This document shows positions 25,595 to 34,896 of a DNA stretch of 64,000 nucleotides, in pieces. The notes below the pieces were generated by a model. That model was not told the origin of the DNA. It was given only the letters and a program-made list of their open reading frames with translations, and ran no database searches. The stretch comes from Sphingobium xenophagum NBRC 107872 (GTDB lineage Bacteria > Pseudomonadota > Alphaproteobacteria > Sphingomonadales > Sphingomonadaceae), in contig NZ_BARE01000016.1 in assembly GCF_000367345.1 (NCBI RefSeq), forward strand, positions 62,001-126,000. Direction: 5' to 3'. The position numbers and the translations under genes were made by a program. Positions within the stretch are counted from its first letter, which is position 1. Each line of letters starts with the position of its first letter.

Positions 25595-26019
25595 ATTGAA
25601 CCCTTTGCGTGATTCGCCAATGAACAGAGGCGGTTGTGGGCTGCCGACCGGCACGGCCCAGGCGCATGTCCGCAGGCACCATAGTTAAAGCGGTTGAACC
25701 TCGATCTGTGTCCCCGTGCAATTTGACGGTGCGTTGATACCACCGAACCCATCTTTGCACGGGCATCATTGCCTGGGTTGACGATCGTCGCGTAACTATC
25801 TGATTTGATTAAGCGAAGGTTGTTTACACCAATCCTCACGCCAAAGGCGAAATATCTGCGGCGTTGCTTGGGCGTTGCTTGAACCGGCCAAGGTCGGCAA
25901 AATGCAGTGCGCCATCGATGGCTACGGGGGGGGGGAGAATTGAAACGCGGATCGCGCTGGAACTGGCTCCCCATGTCTACCTGCGTCCCGATGAACTGTG
26001 AAAAGCGCAGTCTCTCCGG
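25595..26019. other. Upstream region of paoABC with a ten-G tract
   Basis: There is no supported gene here. A run of ten G occurs at 25926-25935. The stretch should contain the paoA promoter, but I cannot pick out -35 and -10 boxes with confidence. Confidence 0.5.
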
Positions 26020-26340
26020 TCAATCCCAGTCCTTGTCGGGCCGCTTCATCGCTGCGTGCAGCAACCCGGCCGCCATGAGGCCGGCCGCTGCTACGACAAG
26101 TCCCAGGGACATCCCGATCGCGTGCTCGTCGCGAAACACATAATCGGCGATCGCGGCGACGAGCGTTACCCCAACCCCGAAGCCGACAAGCGTGCCGGTC
26201 ATCAGATACATGGCAGTGACCTGACCACGGAACTGGTTGGGCGTGATGTGATAGATGGCAACGGCTGCGAGGCCAGATGGAAACCCGCCCAGGAAGGCAA
26301 TACCGGCAATACCGACTATCCGCAGCCAAGGCAGGGGAGC
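26020..26340 (-). pseudogene. MFS transporter, C-terminal remnant
   Basis: Read on the minus strand, the frame gives LRIVGIAGIAFLGGFPSGLA, then ITPNQFRGQVTAMYLMTGTL and GLVVAAAGLMAAGLL: the last two or three membrane helices of a major-facilitator transporter, ending in KRPDKDWD. It has no start. The homology stops near 26340, where istB sequence begins, so the IS21 element truncated it. It is on the opposite strand to the other MFS pseudogene at 28440 and is probably a different gene. Confidence 0.65.
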
Positions 26341-26516
26341 AAAGCCTCCTCGAGCAGCAGTTGTTCGACCAGCTCTAGCCCGGTGATCTCGCCGCGATCG
26401 AGGCGGGAGACGCAGATGTCGACGACCTCGATGGCGCGCGGCATTTTGAGGCCGACCATACTGATCTTGATGCGATCAAGCAGCGACGCTGTCGGATCGG
26501 GAAGAAGCGAGTTCAT
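26341..26516 (-). pseudogene. istB: istB N-terminal fragment (IS21 helper ATPase)
   Basis: The start complementary to 26514-26516 overlaps the istA stop by 4 bases, as usual in IS21. The sequence LLDRIKISMVGLKMPRAIEV and the EQLLLEE end of the N-terminal helical domain are clear. Immediately afterwards the reading passes into unrelated MFS sequence. The ATPase domain is missing here; the matching part lies on the plus strand at 27896-28250. Confidence 0.75.
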
Positions 26517-27763
26517 GCTGTTGCTCCCGATGCCGCCAGTTGCTGACCGATGGCGGCGTAGAAGTCGAGTGAGCGGCGCGTGACCAGTTCACCGGTGAAG
26601 CCATGCGGGATCGGGTTTTCATCTTTGGGCCGATATTGGCGCCGGTGGCCTTCCAGAAGCGAGCGCTGTCGCCGCCCCTCGAGCAGTGGATGTCGTGCGA
26701 TCAGCCGATCGTCTTCGAAGATCTGGATTTCGTCCGCCAGGCTGTGGACCTCGACCACGCGCCGTCGTGTCGCGTCGGGCACCGAGTAATAATTGCCGCC
26801 GACGCTCACCATGCCTTCATGACTGATCCTCCGTTCGAGCTTGAGAACCGCGCCGAACGGGATCAGCGGCAAGAGCTGCAGTGTCGGCTGCTCCTCGGCG
26901 AACGCCTCGTTGACAACACGACCGGTGGAGGCGTGAACACGCGGGTTGGCGACGTTGCCAAGCCAGTTTCCGAACTGGAGGTTGAGATCATCGAGATCGC
27001 GGAACGTGCCGCCCAGGAAGAAGTCTTCACGGATGTAGCGGAACGGCCGCTCGACCTTGCCTTTGGTTTCGGGCCGATAGGCGCGGCAGGCTTTTGGCAG
27101 AAAGCCGTAATGGCGAGCGAACTCGCCGAGCGTCCGGTTGTAAACGACGCGACCATCCTCATCCTCGCCCAGAACGGCCGTCTTCATACGATCGTAGAGG
27201 ATTTCCCGGGGCACGCCGCCGATCGCCTCGAACGCGGCTCTGTGGCACGCCAATACGGTCTGCATCGTTTGACGCTGGGCGAAGCGCCCCCAGATCAGCC
27301 GGGAGAAGCCGAGCACCATCGAGAACAACCACACGATCTGGACGCTGTCCGGCGCGCTGGTAAATCGCACCCGGAACTGAGCAAAATCGACCTGTGCCTG
27401 TTGCCCGGGTGGCGTCTCGAAGCGCACGGCGAAGGGGCTGCCGCCGCCTGCCGGTCGCAATGCGCGCACCGTATCGCGTACGGTGCTGTAGCCGCCGGTG
27501 TAACCACGCTCGCAAATCTCGCGCAAAAGGCGCCGCGCGCTCAAACCCGGATAGGCCTCAAGCCTCGCCTTCAAATAGTCCATCCAAGGGTCAAGCAAGC
27601 GGTCGCTTGGCTGCCGGGGCCCGTACGTCGGCACCTCGAGGCCACGCGCGATGTATTTACGGACGGTCTTGCGGTCGATCCCGACCTGGCGGGCGATAAC
27701 GGCCACCTTCAGACCTTGGCGATGTAAATCCAGGATCATTATCAGATCTCCAAGCTTCTTCAT
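26513..27763 (-). CDS. istA: IS21-family transposase IstA, 416 aa
   Basis: The protein has an N-terminal helix-turn-helix (VAVIARQVGIDRKTVRKYIA), a DDE catalytic core with QVDFAQ (D126), ILYDRMKTAV (D191) and KGKVERPFRYIRE (E238), and a C-terminal beta domain with VSVGGNYYSVP. The full length is kept and no frameshift is seen, so the transposase itself may still be functional. The partner ATPase IstB is broken, so normal IS21 transposition is unlikely. Its ribosome-binding site lies in a small hairpin upstream. Confidence 0.9.
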   Translation of the reverse strand: MKKLGDLIMILDLHRQGLKVAVIARQVGIDRKTVRKYIARGLEVPTYGPRQPSDRLLDPWMDYLKARLEAYPGLSARRLLREICERGYTGGYSTVRDTVRALRPAGGGSPFAVRFETPPGQQAQVDFAQFRVRFTSAPDSVQIVWLFSMVLGFSRLIWGRFAQRQTMQTVLACHRAAFEAIGGVPREILYDRMKTAVLGEDEDGRVVYNRTLGEFARHYGFLPKACRAYRPETKGKVERPFRYIREDFFLGGTFRDLDDLNLQFGNWLGNVANPRVHASTGRVVNEAFAEEQPTLQLLPLIPFGAVLKLERRISHEGMVSVGGNYYSVPDATRRRVVEVHSLADEIQIFEDDRLIARHPLLEGRRQRSLLEGHRRQYRPKDENPIPHGFTGELVTRRSLDFYAAIGQQLAASGATA

Positions 27764-27772
27764 CGTGGCGCG

Positions 27773-27787
27773 CCTCCCGTCAGGAGG
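27773..27787 (-). promoter_or_regulatory. Hairpin masking the istA ribosome-binding site
   Basis: CCTCC at 27773-27777 and GGAGG at 27783-27787 form a five-base-pair stem. On the minus strand the GGAGG used for istA lies in the 3' arm. Masked ribosome-binding sites are a known way for insertion sequences to prevent expression from outside transcripts; applying that here is inference. Confidence 0.5.
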
Positions 27788-27808
27788 ATCATGCCCGATA
27801 TTTTTGTT

Positions 27809-27846
27809 TTGGCCCTTGTCCGGGGCTCGCCCCGGACAAGGGCCAA
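27809..27846. terminator. Perfect 38-bp palindrome upstream of istA
   Basis: TTGGCCCTTGTCCGGGGC at 27809-27826 is followed, after two bases, by its exact reverse complement at 27829-27846. The plus-strand side is preceded by a T-rich run, which is A-rich in the istA direction. It probably acts as a terminator or boundary that shields the transposase gene. Confidence 0.7.
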
Positions 27847-27895
27847 TCAGAAGAAGTGGGGAATTTTCAAATGTCCGTTCCGGGGCATTTTACTC

Positions 27896-28250
27896 CGCCA
27901 TCAACAGCGAGGATCGGCGGATCCGGACCGCTTTGCGGATGGGCCGGCTCAATACTGTCAAAACCCTCACCGGATACGACTTCTCGTTCCAGCCCTCGCT
28001 CGACAAAGCCCGCATCCTGGCGCTGGCCGAACTGAACTTCGTCGCGCGCTGCGAGGTCGTCCACCTGCTGGGGCCGCCTGGCACCTGCAAAAGCCACCTT
28101 GCCAGCGCACTCGGTCCGGAAGCCGTCAAAGCCGGCAAAAGCGTCTCGTTCATCACGCTTGCAGACTTGATCGGTGCGCTTGCCAAGGCCGAACGGGAGG
28201 GCTCGCTGCGCGAGAGGATCTGTTGCGCGACAAGACCCGATCGTCGCGCA
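27896..28250 (+). pseudogene. istB: istB ATPase-domain fragment (IS21)
   Basis: The frame gives RRIRTALRMGRLNTVKTLTG, DFSFQPSLDKARILALAELN, and a Walker A region VHLLGPPGTCKSHLA in which the usual Gly before Lys is Cys. LADLIGALAKAEREGSLRERI follows, and then the homology breaks. It starts where the minus-strand istB fragment stops. There is no start codon or downstream Walker B segment, so it is a dead fragment. Confidence 0.75.
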
Positions 28251-29190
28251 TCCCTGCTCTGGCTGCGGCGTGGCTTCCAGGACTTGGTATCCTCAGAAAA
28301 TGAAGGGCTGTCCCGCACAAAATTGACGGCGATTTCGGCGACCCAATCGCTACTGTCGGCGCACACTTTGTGCTCGATCACCGGGTTGCGAAGGGGCGGT
28401 CATGGGGCAGGATTTGCAGCAGGTACGACATTCGTCGCAGTGCCATCCAATAAAGGAGATGCGGCGGCAACTGCTGATCGGCTTCAGCCGCCATGGCCGC
28501 ATCCGGTTCGAGCCTGGACGACCGTGGTCGTCCTACTGGCCGCCTCCGCCCTCGCGTTTGTCGATCGCCAGATTCTTTCCCTGCTGGTCGGACCCATTCA
28601 GCACGACCTCCACATCAGTGACACCCAGTTCAGTCTGTTGGCGGGCCTCGCCTTCATTCTCTTCTATACTACAATGGGCATTCCTCTGGCCTAGATCGCG
28701 GACCGGCCTCCCGCAGGAATCTCATTGGGGTCAGCTTGGTGGCGTGGAGCGCGATGGCGGCGGCCTGTGGCTTTGCATCGAACATGACCGGATGTTCGCC
28801 GCGCGCGTCGGCGTCGGCATGGGGAAGGCGGAGCTCGCGCCCGCCGCCTACTCGATGATCTTGGACAGTTTCCCGCCAGAGCGCCGCGCGCCTGCAATCG
28901 CGGTATTCAGCGTTGGAACCATTCTTGGAATCGGTACGGTCTTGATCGCTGGCGGTGGGGTGACGCAATGGGCGACCGACGTGCCCTCGATAAAGCTCCC
29001 GCTGGTCCGTGAGCTGCATGGATGGCAACTGGCCTTCATTATCGTCGCTTTGCCCGGCGCCTTGCTCACGCCAGTGGTCCTGGCGTTGCGCGAACCGGCG
29101 CGGCAGGGCGCCGGGAGGGCGCTGGATGGTGCTGCCATATATGCGGTTACGTTTCTTCGCCGCCATGGCGGTTCCTTCCTGTTGCTCATT

Positions 29191-30288
29191 CTAGTCACCT
29201 GAATCCGAAGTTCGGCTCATTGTTTTCTGACAGAAGCGCCTAACCGAGGCGAGGATATCGTCGGCGGATTTGACCCACTTGTAGGGCTTGGGTCTTTCGT
29301 TGTGAGCGGTGATGAAAGCGACGATATCGGCTTCGAGTTCGGCCGTTGATCGGTGGACGCCTCGCTGCAACTGCTTGCGCGTCAACTCGGCGAACCAGCG
29401 CTCGACCTGATTGATCCACGATGCCGACGTCGGCGTGAAGTGTACGTGCCAGTGCGGGCGGCGTGCCAGCCAGGCCTTGATCCTGGGCGTCTTGTGAGTG
29501 GCATAGTTGTCCATCACGAGGTGGACCTCAAGGCCTTCAGGCATGGCTGCATCGATCTGCTTGAGAAAGTCGAGGAACTCGGTCGCGCGATGTCGCCTGT
29601 AGCATTTTCCGATCACGGCGCCGGTGGCAATATCGAGCGCGGCGAACAGCGATGTCGTGCCGTTGCGGACGTAGGTATGGGTGCGCCGCTCGGGCACACC
29701 AGGCGCCATGGGCAGGACCGGCTGCTCGCGATCGAGGGCCTGGATCTGCGATTTCTCGTCTACGCATAGCACCACCGCGCGGTTCGGAGGCGACAGGTAA
29801 AGACCGACAATGTCTTGCACCTTGTCGACGAACAGCGGATCGCTCGACAGCTTGAACGTCTCCGACCGATGTGGCTGCAGACCGAATGCGCCCCAGATGC
29901 GCCGGATGGTGGTGTGCGATAGTCCGACCTCGGCTGCCATCGAACGGATTGACCAATGCGTCGCGTCCTTGGGCGTGGTGTTCAGCGTGCGCTCGATCAC
30001 CTGCGCCACCTGCGCGTCGCTCACCGTGCGCGGACGGCCCGCCCGATACTCGTCGGTCAGGCCTTCAATCCCGGCTTGCGCAAAACGGCGACGCCATTTG
30101 CCGACCGTATGCTCGTGAACCCCAAGTCGCTCGGCAACCTCCTTGCTCTGCAGCCCGTCCGCGCACAGCAGTACCATCCGGCAGCGGTCCGATAGTGAAC
30201 GCGGGGCCTTATGACGCCGAACCTGCGATTCCAGGAACATGCGATCAGCTGCACTCAAAACCAACTTGTCCGCCTGACGCCCGACCAT
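29191..30288 (-). CDS. IS630-family transposase, 365 aa
   Basis: An N-terminal double helix-turn-helix ([20 protein letters not shown], then [14 protein letters not shown]) binds the ends. The catalytic triad is D177 in VDEKSQ, D260 in VMDNYATHK and E296 in INQVERWF, with the spacing of a DDE enzyme. It reads without a break, so it is probably active. The stop codon TAG is not within the element: its TA is the duplicated target and its G is host DNA. The C-terminus SDSGD is thus encoded by the terminal repeat. Confidence 0.92.
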   Translation of the reverse strand: MVGRQADKLVLSAADRMFLESQVRRHKAPRSLSDRCRMVLLCADGLQSKEVAERLGVHEHTVGKWRRRFAQAGIEGLTDEYRAGRPRTVSDAQVAQVIERTLNTTPKDATHWSIRSMAAEVGLSHTTIRRIWGAFGLQPHRSETFKLSSDPLFVDKVQDIVGLYLSPPNRAVVLCVDEKSQIQALDREQPVLPMAPGVPERRTHTYVRNGTTSLFAALDIATGAVIGKCYRRHRATEFLDFLKQIDAAMPEGLEVHLVMDNYATHKTPRIKAWLARRPHWHVHFTPTSASWINQVERWFAELTRKQLQRGVHRSTAELEADIVAFITAHNERPKPYKWVKSADDILASVRRFCQKTMSRTSDSGD

Positions 30289-30349
30289 CCATGCCTTCTG
30301 CGCTCAACAAGAAGCATATACAATGTAGCTTACTTCAGTTCCAGGTGAC
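29194..30349 (-). mobile_element. IS630-family insertion sequence, 1156 bp, complete
   Basis: The ends are GTCACCTG at 29194 and CAGGTGAC at 30349, with further imperfect pairing inside. The target TA is duplicated at 29192-29193 and 30350-30351, as expected for the IS630/mariner group. One transposase gene fills the element. The insertion lies in an MFS gene that already carried a nonsense codon and frameshifts or acquired them later. Confidence 0.92.
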
Positions 30350-30998
30350 TAGGCTATGGCCTCATTGCGGCTGCGTTCGCTTGCTACCTCACCTGGACGC
30401 CTGCCGGGATGACCCGGGCTTATGGCTGGAACATTGCGTTTGTGGGCATGTTCTTTGGAGCCATGGTCCTGATCTTCACCGGCGGGGGCGTCGTGTTCGC
30501 TGGGTGGTGCGTCAAGATCCAGCAGGCCCGGGGCCGGCAGGATGCCGTTATCCGCGTGAGCCTCGCCGGCGGTTTGCTCGCCCTTCCTTTTGCTGCGCTC
30601 GGGCCACTGGCACCGGACGGCGGGTGGGCCGCTGCTGCGCTTGCCGGTATGTGCCTCGGCTGGGGAATGATCCAACCGCTGGCAGCGACCGCTGTTCAGG
30701 CGATTGCTCTCAACCGGCTGCCCGCCCGGCTGGCGGCACCCTTTCAATTGTTGATGATGAATATTATCGCCTTTGTTGTCGGTCCGACCGTGGTGGCCTT
30801 GGTCAGCGATCATATCTATGAGGATCCCGCCAAGATCGGTTTGGCGCTCGCCATAGTCTCGGCCACTTGCATTCCGCTTGGCTTGTTAGTGTTGTTCGCA
30901 GTGCGCTCGGCCTATGCCCGGCTTGTCGCTGAGGAAACCAGTGCAGCGCTAGCGGCACCCCTCACGACTTCATCGCTTACAGAGGAATAAAACCTGTC

Positions 30999-31592
30999 AT
31001 GCCGCTTCTCGGTGTCATCATATGCAGCACCCGGCCAGGCCGGGTCGGTCCCGCCTTTGCGACCTGGTTCGCTGAGGCTGCGACCGCGCACGGGGCTTTC
31101 GATGTGACCCTTATCGATGTGGCCCAGCTCAACCTGCCGCTCTTCGACGAACCGAAGCTTCCGAGTCTGCGCGAGTACACGCACGATCATACGCGAGCCT
31201 GGAGCGGGATCGTGATGACCCTTGATGCGGTGGTGTTCGTCTCGCCCGAATATAATCATGGTCCGCCGCCCGCGGCCGTCAATGCCCTGAGCTATCTGGC
31301 GCGGGAATGGGCCTATATGCCCGCAGGTTTCGTTGGCTATGGTGGCCTCGCTGGTGGCGCTCGCGCGATCCAGACGCTGCGACTGAGCACGAATGCATTG
31401 CGCATGATGCCAATGCCTGAATCCGTCCTGTTTCCGAATTTTTCGCAGCATCTTGATGCGAATGGACAAGTGAATGCGCAGGATACGTCCCGGCAGGTCG
31501 CCGGCAGGTTGCTTGACGAGTTATCGCGCTGGACCGGTGTCCTGGCCCAACTTCGCGCTTCCGCCTTGGGACGAGACCACGCCGATGGCTGA
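30999..31592 (+). CDS. NADPH-dependent FMN reductase family protein, 197 aa
   Basis: The start ATG at 30999 follows GAGGA. A flavodoxin-like fold is indicated by the N-terminal strand and phosphate loop LGVIICSTRPGRVG and by FVSPEYNHGPPPAAVNALSY, the hallmark of NAD(P)H:FMN or quinone reductases of this family. The product may supply reduced flavin to an oxygenase or reduce quinones. It begins 8 bases after the broken MFS gene and was probably co-transcribed with it, so the two may come from one catabolic cluster. No substrate can be named. Confidence 0.8.
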   Translation: MPLLGVIICSTRPGRVGPAFATWFAEAATAHGAFDVTLIDVAQLNLPLFDEPKLPSLREYTHDHTRAWSGIVMTLDAVVFVSPEYNHGPPPAAVNALSYLAREWAYMPAGFVGYGGLAGGARAIQTLRLSTNALRMMPMPESVLFPNFSQHLDANGQVNAQDTSRQVAGRLLDELSRWTGVLAQLRASALGRDHADG

Positions 31593-31704
31593 CCCCGGAT
31601 GCTCGGTTCAGCGAACCGGTTCGGGCGGCCCAGTCTGCTGGCGGGTGTTGGTTTCCGCCCTCGCTAGCCGGGCGGTAAACGCGCGGATACGTTGAGCGGC
31701 CGCT

Positions 31705-32385
31705 TCAGCGGGGAGGCGGGTTGCCAGGTATCTGGGAATAGCTTGCTCGCTCGAGCATATATCTGTCCACTGAATCGACCAGACCTGGGTATGTGCCTGT
31801 CGCTGAGGTCCGGATCGCTTGAAGCGGTGCGTCGTCGTCATAGGCGCGGAGACCGGTTCGTCGCGTGGCGGCATCCGGCCAGCTGACGAACAATGCGGAT
31901 TGCGGTAGTGAACCGAAGGCGAGATCGAACCCGCCGAACAGCGTCGCGCCCGCGCCTTCCAGCGCCGCGGCCTCCGCTGCAAAGGTCACCGGCTTGGACT
32001 CTGTACCGGCCCGTGCGCGCAGTCGGAACAGCCACAGGTCATCCAGGGACGTCGCGGATGAACAGAATTTGAACCTTGCGTCGGCCCATGGCTCCATGAT
32101 CGTCACTTCGGCATTTCGATTGATCTCGAGTGACGGGTCGCGCGCTCGCAGCGCTGCCCAATCCGGCAGAAACGATCGCCAGGCATCGGCGCGGGTCTGA
32201 TAGTCCGGCCAGGCGAGCATCCAGACATATATGGGTATCCCGGGACCGCTGACGGCTTCCCAGGCACCGACAATTTCCTCAAAACCGTGCTTCCTGAACA
32301 TCGGCATAAGTTCAACTGTCATGCGATGATGCATGATCGGCATGGAACCGGGGGCCAAAGCGTACCGGCGCAGTTCATAAATCAT
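31705..32385 (-). CDS. NIPSNAP family protein, 226 aa
   Basis: The start MIYELRRYALAPGSMPIMHH is the typical beginning of NIPSNAP domains, and the pattern repeats weakly in the second half (FGGFDLAFGSLPQSALFVSW). This gives two ferredoxin-like alpha/beta-barrel units. Bacterial members sit in degradation clusters and are thought to bind or isomerise small hydrophobic compounds, without a defined reaction. It lies 17 bases downstream of the TonB receptor on the same strand and is probably its operon partner. Confidence 0.75.
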   Translation of the reverse strand: MIYELRRYALAPGSMPIMHHRMTVELMPMFRKHGFEEIVGAWEAVSGPGIPIYVWMLAWPDYQTRADAWRSFLPDWAALRARDPSLEINRNAEVTIMEPWADARFKFCSSATSLDDLWLFRLRARAGTESKPVTFAAEAAALEGAGATLFGGFDLAFGSLPQSALFVSWPDAATRRTGLRAYDDDAPLQAIRTSATGTYPGLVDSVDRYMLERASYSQIPGNPPPR

Positions 32386-32402
32386 ATGCGGGCTGACCTA
32401 TC

Positions 32403-34559
32403 TCAAAGATGAACGTCGAGCGTGAGGCCATAGGTCGCCGGTGGCGCCGGGCTGCCATAGTCTCCGATGGCGGAGGTCTGCACAAAAGCGTCGTACTTCG
32501 TGTCGGTGATGTTCTTGCCCCAGAGCCGGAGTGACCATTTTTCGGACGGCGGCGTATATTGCAGTGCCATGTTGACGACGCCGTATGCCTTCTGCCGAGT
32601 TCGATCATCGACCTCCGGCGTCCAGTTATAACCATCATTATACTGATAGTTCCCACTCCATTGGAGCGAACCGGTTGCCAGATCGACCGTATATTGCGCG
32701 CCCAATGTGGCGGTGAATTCGGGTGCTTGAAACAAGGGCCGGCCGGAAAGTTCGGTCACGACGGTGGTGTTGCCGCCGGCCGGATTGCGCCGGGTTGCGG
32801 GCGCTCCCGTAAAGTTGAGGAATTTCGCATCGAGCCACTCGAATGCGCCTTGAATCTTGAGATTGTCCGTGACGATGCCGTCGAACGAGAGATCGACACC
32901 CTTGATCCGCGAATTGGCGGCGTTGAGAATGCGTATCAGCTGGCCCTGGACGACCACCCGGACCTGCATATCCTTATAGTCATAATAGAATGCCGCTGCG
33001 TTCAGTCGAAGGTGGCCCTGCAACAGCTCTGATTTCACGCCGGCCTCGACATCATCGATGACCTCCGGACTGAAGGAGGGGTCGCCGGGCCCTGCGGTAT
33101 TGAAGCCGCCTGCCTTGAAGCCGCGACTATAGCTCACATAGGCCATAAGATGATCAGTGAGCTGATAGTCAAGCGCCGCCCGATAGGTGAGCTTGCCCCA
33201 AGAATCCTTCTGATCGCCGGCGCCGAAGACCGCACCTGCTTGCGGATAGCTCGCTCCGAAAACATGTTTGCGATCCTTGGTATATCGCGCCCCAAGCGTC
33301 ACACGCGCATCCCGGAAAATGTCGAATGCCGCTTGACCGTAAACGGCATAGGAGTTGGTGATCACCGTGCTGTTGATATCGTAATATGCGCCGCGGGCTG
33401 CGCTGGGCGGGGAGATTATGATCCGGACGGGATCATAGCCTGAACTGTTCTTCAGGAAGAATGCCCCGACGATCCAGCTCACCTTCGACGATTCCGGAGA
33501 AATCAGCTGCAACTCGTCCGACCAGGTTTTCGAGAATACCCGAACCGGCTCCTGCTCCACGAGGATCTGGGGTGTGGAGTCATAGTCGGCCCGAAAAATG
33601 TTCCGGTTGTGCTGATAGGCCATAACGTTCTTGAGCGTCGCCCAGCCCATGATCTGCACGGCTGTCAGGCTGCTGATCACCGCTTTGTTGCCGTAGTCGC
33701 TTCGCCTGTTTTGGCTCACATCATAGAAATCGCTCGGCGCGGTGGTCATGCCATCGAGCCCGCGCGAGCCAGGGAGCAAGCGGGTCGCGAGACCGACCTG
33801 ACTGCGATACTCATCATAGAGTAGGCTATAAGTGACCTTCGTCGCGTCGCTGGGCTGCCACAGCCATTTCGTACGCGCTGATTTGCCGTTGGTGACGAAT
33901 ACGTCTTCGCCGGTTACGCGGTTCGTGCCCCATCCTTCGTTTTGGTTCTGATAGTGCAGCGCGATATCCGCCGAGAGGTTCGCCGCGACTGCCGTCGTGG
34001 CGTACGCCTCGGCGCGAATGGTGTCGAAGTTGCCATAGGTCATGCTGCCGTCAAAACGGGGTGCCGCCGAGGGCTCCCTGGTCACAACATGAACGACCCC
34101 CGCGAGTGCATTGCGTCCGAACAATGTGCCTTGAGGACCAGACAGCACCTCCACCCGGTCGATACTCGTCAGCTCGGACATATTTCCGCTGATGCTGGCG
34201 ATATACACGTCGTCGAGGTAGAAGGCGACGGCGCCCTCCGAGCCTGCGGCACCCGTGCCCAGGCCCACACCGCGCAGGAATACTAGGCCCGCATTGGTGC
34301 TCCGATTGTACTGAAAGCCCGGCACCACTGCGTTGAGCTCGACGAGCCCGTCCACGCCGCGTTCTTCAGCGGCCTTGTCGGTCAGCGCACTGACGACGAT
34401 CGGCACCTTCTGAAGGTTCTCAGACCGGCGTTGGGCCGTGACGATAATTTCTTCGAGAACTGCCTCTTTCGGGGACTGAGGCTCCGTTTGGGCATGGCCC
34501 CCAACAGAGACGGTAAAGGTGCTTGCTATCCCTGCCAGGAAAAGATGTCTGTGGCGCAT
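32403..34559 (-). CDS. TonB-dependent outer-membrane receptor, 718 aa
   Basis: A signal peptide at residues 1-23 is followed by a TonB box (EEIIVTAQRR near 37-46), the plug domain (VPIVVSALTDKAAEERGVDG, then RVEVLSGPQGTLFGRNALAG) and a complete beta barrel ending in the aromatic-hydrophobic C-terminus YGLTLDVHL. AGGAGGGGG precedes the start on the minus strand. This sphingomonad-expanded group takes up aromatic or terpenoid-like compounds rather than iron; that is family knowledge. It is divergent from a LysR regulator, which probably controls it, and precedes the NIPSNAP gene. Confidence 0.9.
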   Translation of the reverse strand: MRHRHLFLAGIASTFTVSVGGHAQTEPQSPKEAVLEEIIVTAQRRSENLQKVPIVVSALTDKAAEERGVDGLVELNAVVPGFQYNRSTNAGLVFLRGVGLGTGAAGSEGAVAFYLDDVYIASISGNMSELTSIDRVEVLSGPQGTLFGRNALAGVVHVVTREPSAAPRFDGSMTYGNFDTIRAEAYATTAVAANLSADIALHYQNQNEGWGTNRVTGEDVFVTNGKSARTKWLWQPSDATKVTYSLLYDEYRSQVGLATRLLPGSRGLDGMTTAPSDFYDVSQNRRSDYGNKAVISSLTAVQIMGWATLKNVMAYQHNRNIFRADYDSTPQILVEQEPVRVFSKTWSDELQLISPESSKVSWIVGAFFLKNSSGYDPVRIIISPPSAARGAYYDINSTVITNSYAVYGQAAFDIFRDARVTLGARYTKDRKHVFGASYPQAGAVFGAGDQKDSWGKLTYRAALDYQLTDHLMAYVSYSRGFKAGGFNTAGPGDPSFSPEVIDDVEAGVKSELLQGHLRLNAAAFYYDYKDMQVRVVVQGQLIRILNAANSRIKGVDLSFDGIVTDNLKIQGAFEWLDAKFLNFTGAPATRRNPAGGNTTVVTELSGRPLFQAPEFTATLGAQYTVDLATGSLQWSGNYQYNDGYNWTPEVDDRTRQKAYGVVNMALQYTPPSEKWSLRLWGKNITDTKYDAFVQTSAIGDYGSPAPPATYGLTLDVHL

Positions 34560-34896
34560 GTAAAGTTCCCCCTCCTAAATTTGCGTCCGCACTCGCCCGG
34601 CACATTTGTGCTTCAGGCCATGTGGAGCCCCTTTCCCAGAACGATCCGACACGATCGTCTGGCTGGGCGCTGCATTGACGTCGATAAAGGACTGCTCCAG
34701 TTTCGAGGCGCTCGCCACGCTAAAATCTGGGCGCGCTGACTCACAAAAGCTGCTGCTGCCACGCCGTCGGGCGATTACCCTGCGGCTCGCCGATTGATTT
34801 GCCAGTGCCGCAGCCCTACAAGATTGCTAGTCGAGCTTGCGTGCCAGGCGGTCAAACCCGCCGGTCCTATCGATGACGACGAAGCAAAGGACCTCG
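34560..34896. other. Divergent promoter region, TonB receptor / LysR
   Basis: These 337 bases lie between two divergent genes and hold no gene. LysR-type regulators usually bind such intergenic sites, but I could not pick out one clear T-N11-A operator. Confidence 0.5.

Larger units (their letters stand above)
26341..28255. mobile_element. IS21-family element, internally inverted and decayed
   Basis: The element holds an intact istA and the first 58 codons of istB on the minus strand, and the istA-proximal end with a 38-bp palindrome. It then continues with the next part of istB on the plus strand. The two istB pieces are complementary parts of one gene, which is best explained by inversion of the istA-side segment inside a single copy. 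The right end is lost in decayed sequence after 28250. The left breakpoint fuses to an MFS gene remnant. Confidence 0.7.
28440..30990 (+). pseudogene. MFS transporter (spinster type) with nonsense, frameshifts and IS630 insertion
   Basis: The N-terminus (SALAFVDRQILSLLVGPIQH) is typical of aromatic-acid and spinster-like MFS carriers. A TAG at 28692 replaces the Arg codon in the GIPLARIADR motif. Reading continues as SRRNLIGVSLVAWSAMAAA in one frame and as FAARVGVGMGKAELAPAAYS in another, so at least two frameshifts are present. At 29192 an IS630 copy interrupts the gene. Removing it with one TA copy restores the frame exactly (LLLIL then GYGLIAAAFACYL). The C-terminal half at 30352-30990 is otherwise intact and ends in TAA. 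It would have been a 12-helix importer, perhaps for the substrate of the neighbouring catabolic genes. Confidence 0.85.

Noticed and set aside
26603..27727. 374-codon open frame on the plus strand
   Set aside because: It is antisense to istA, which has an intact DDE core; the plus-strand frame has no ribosome-binding site.
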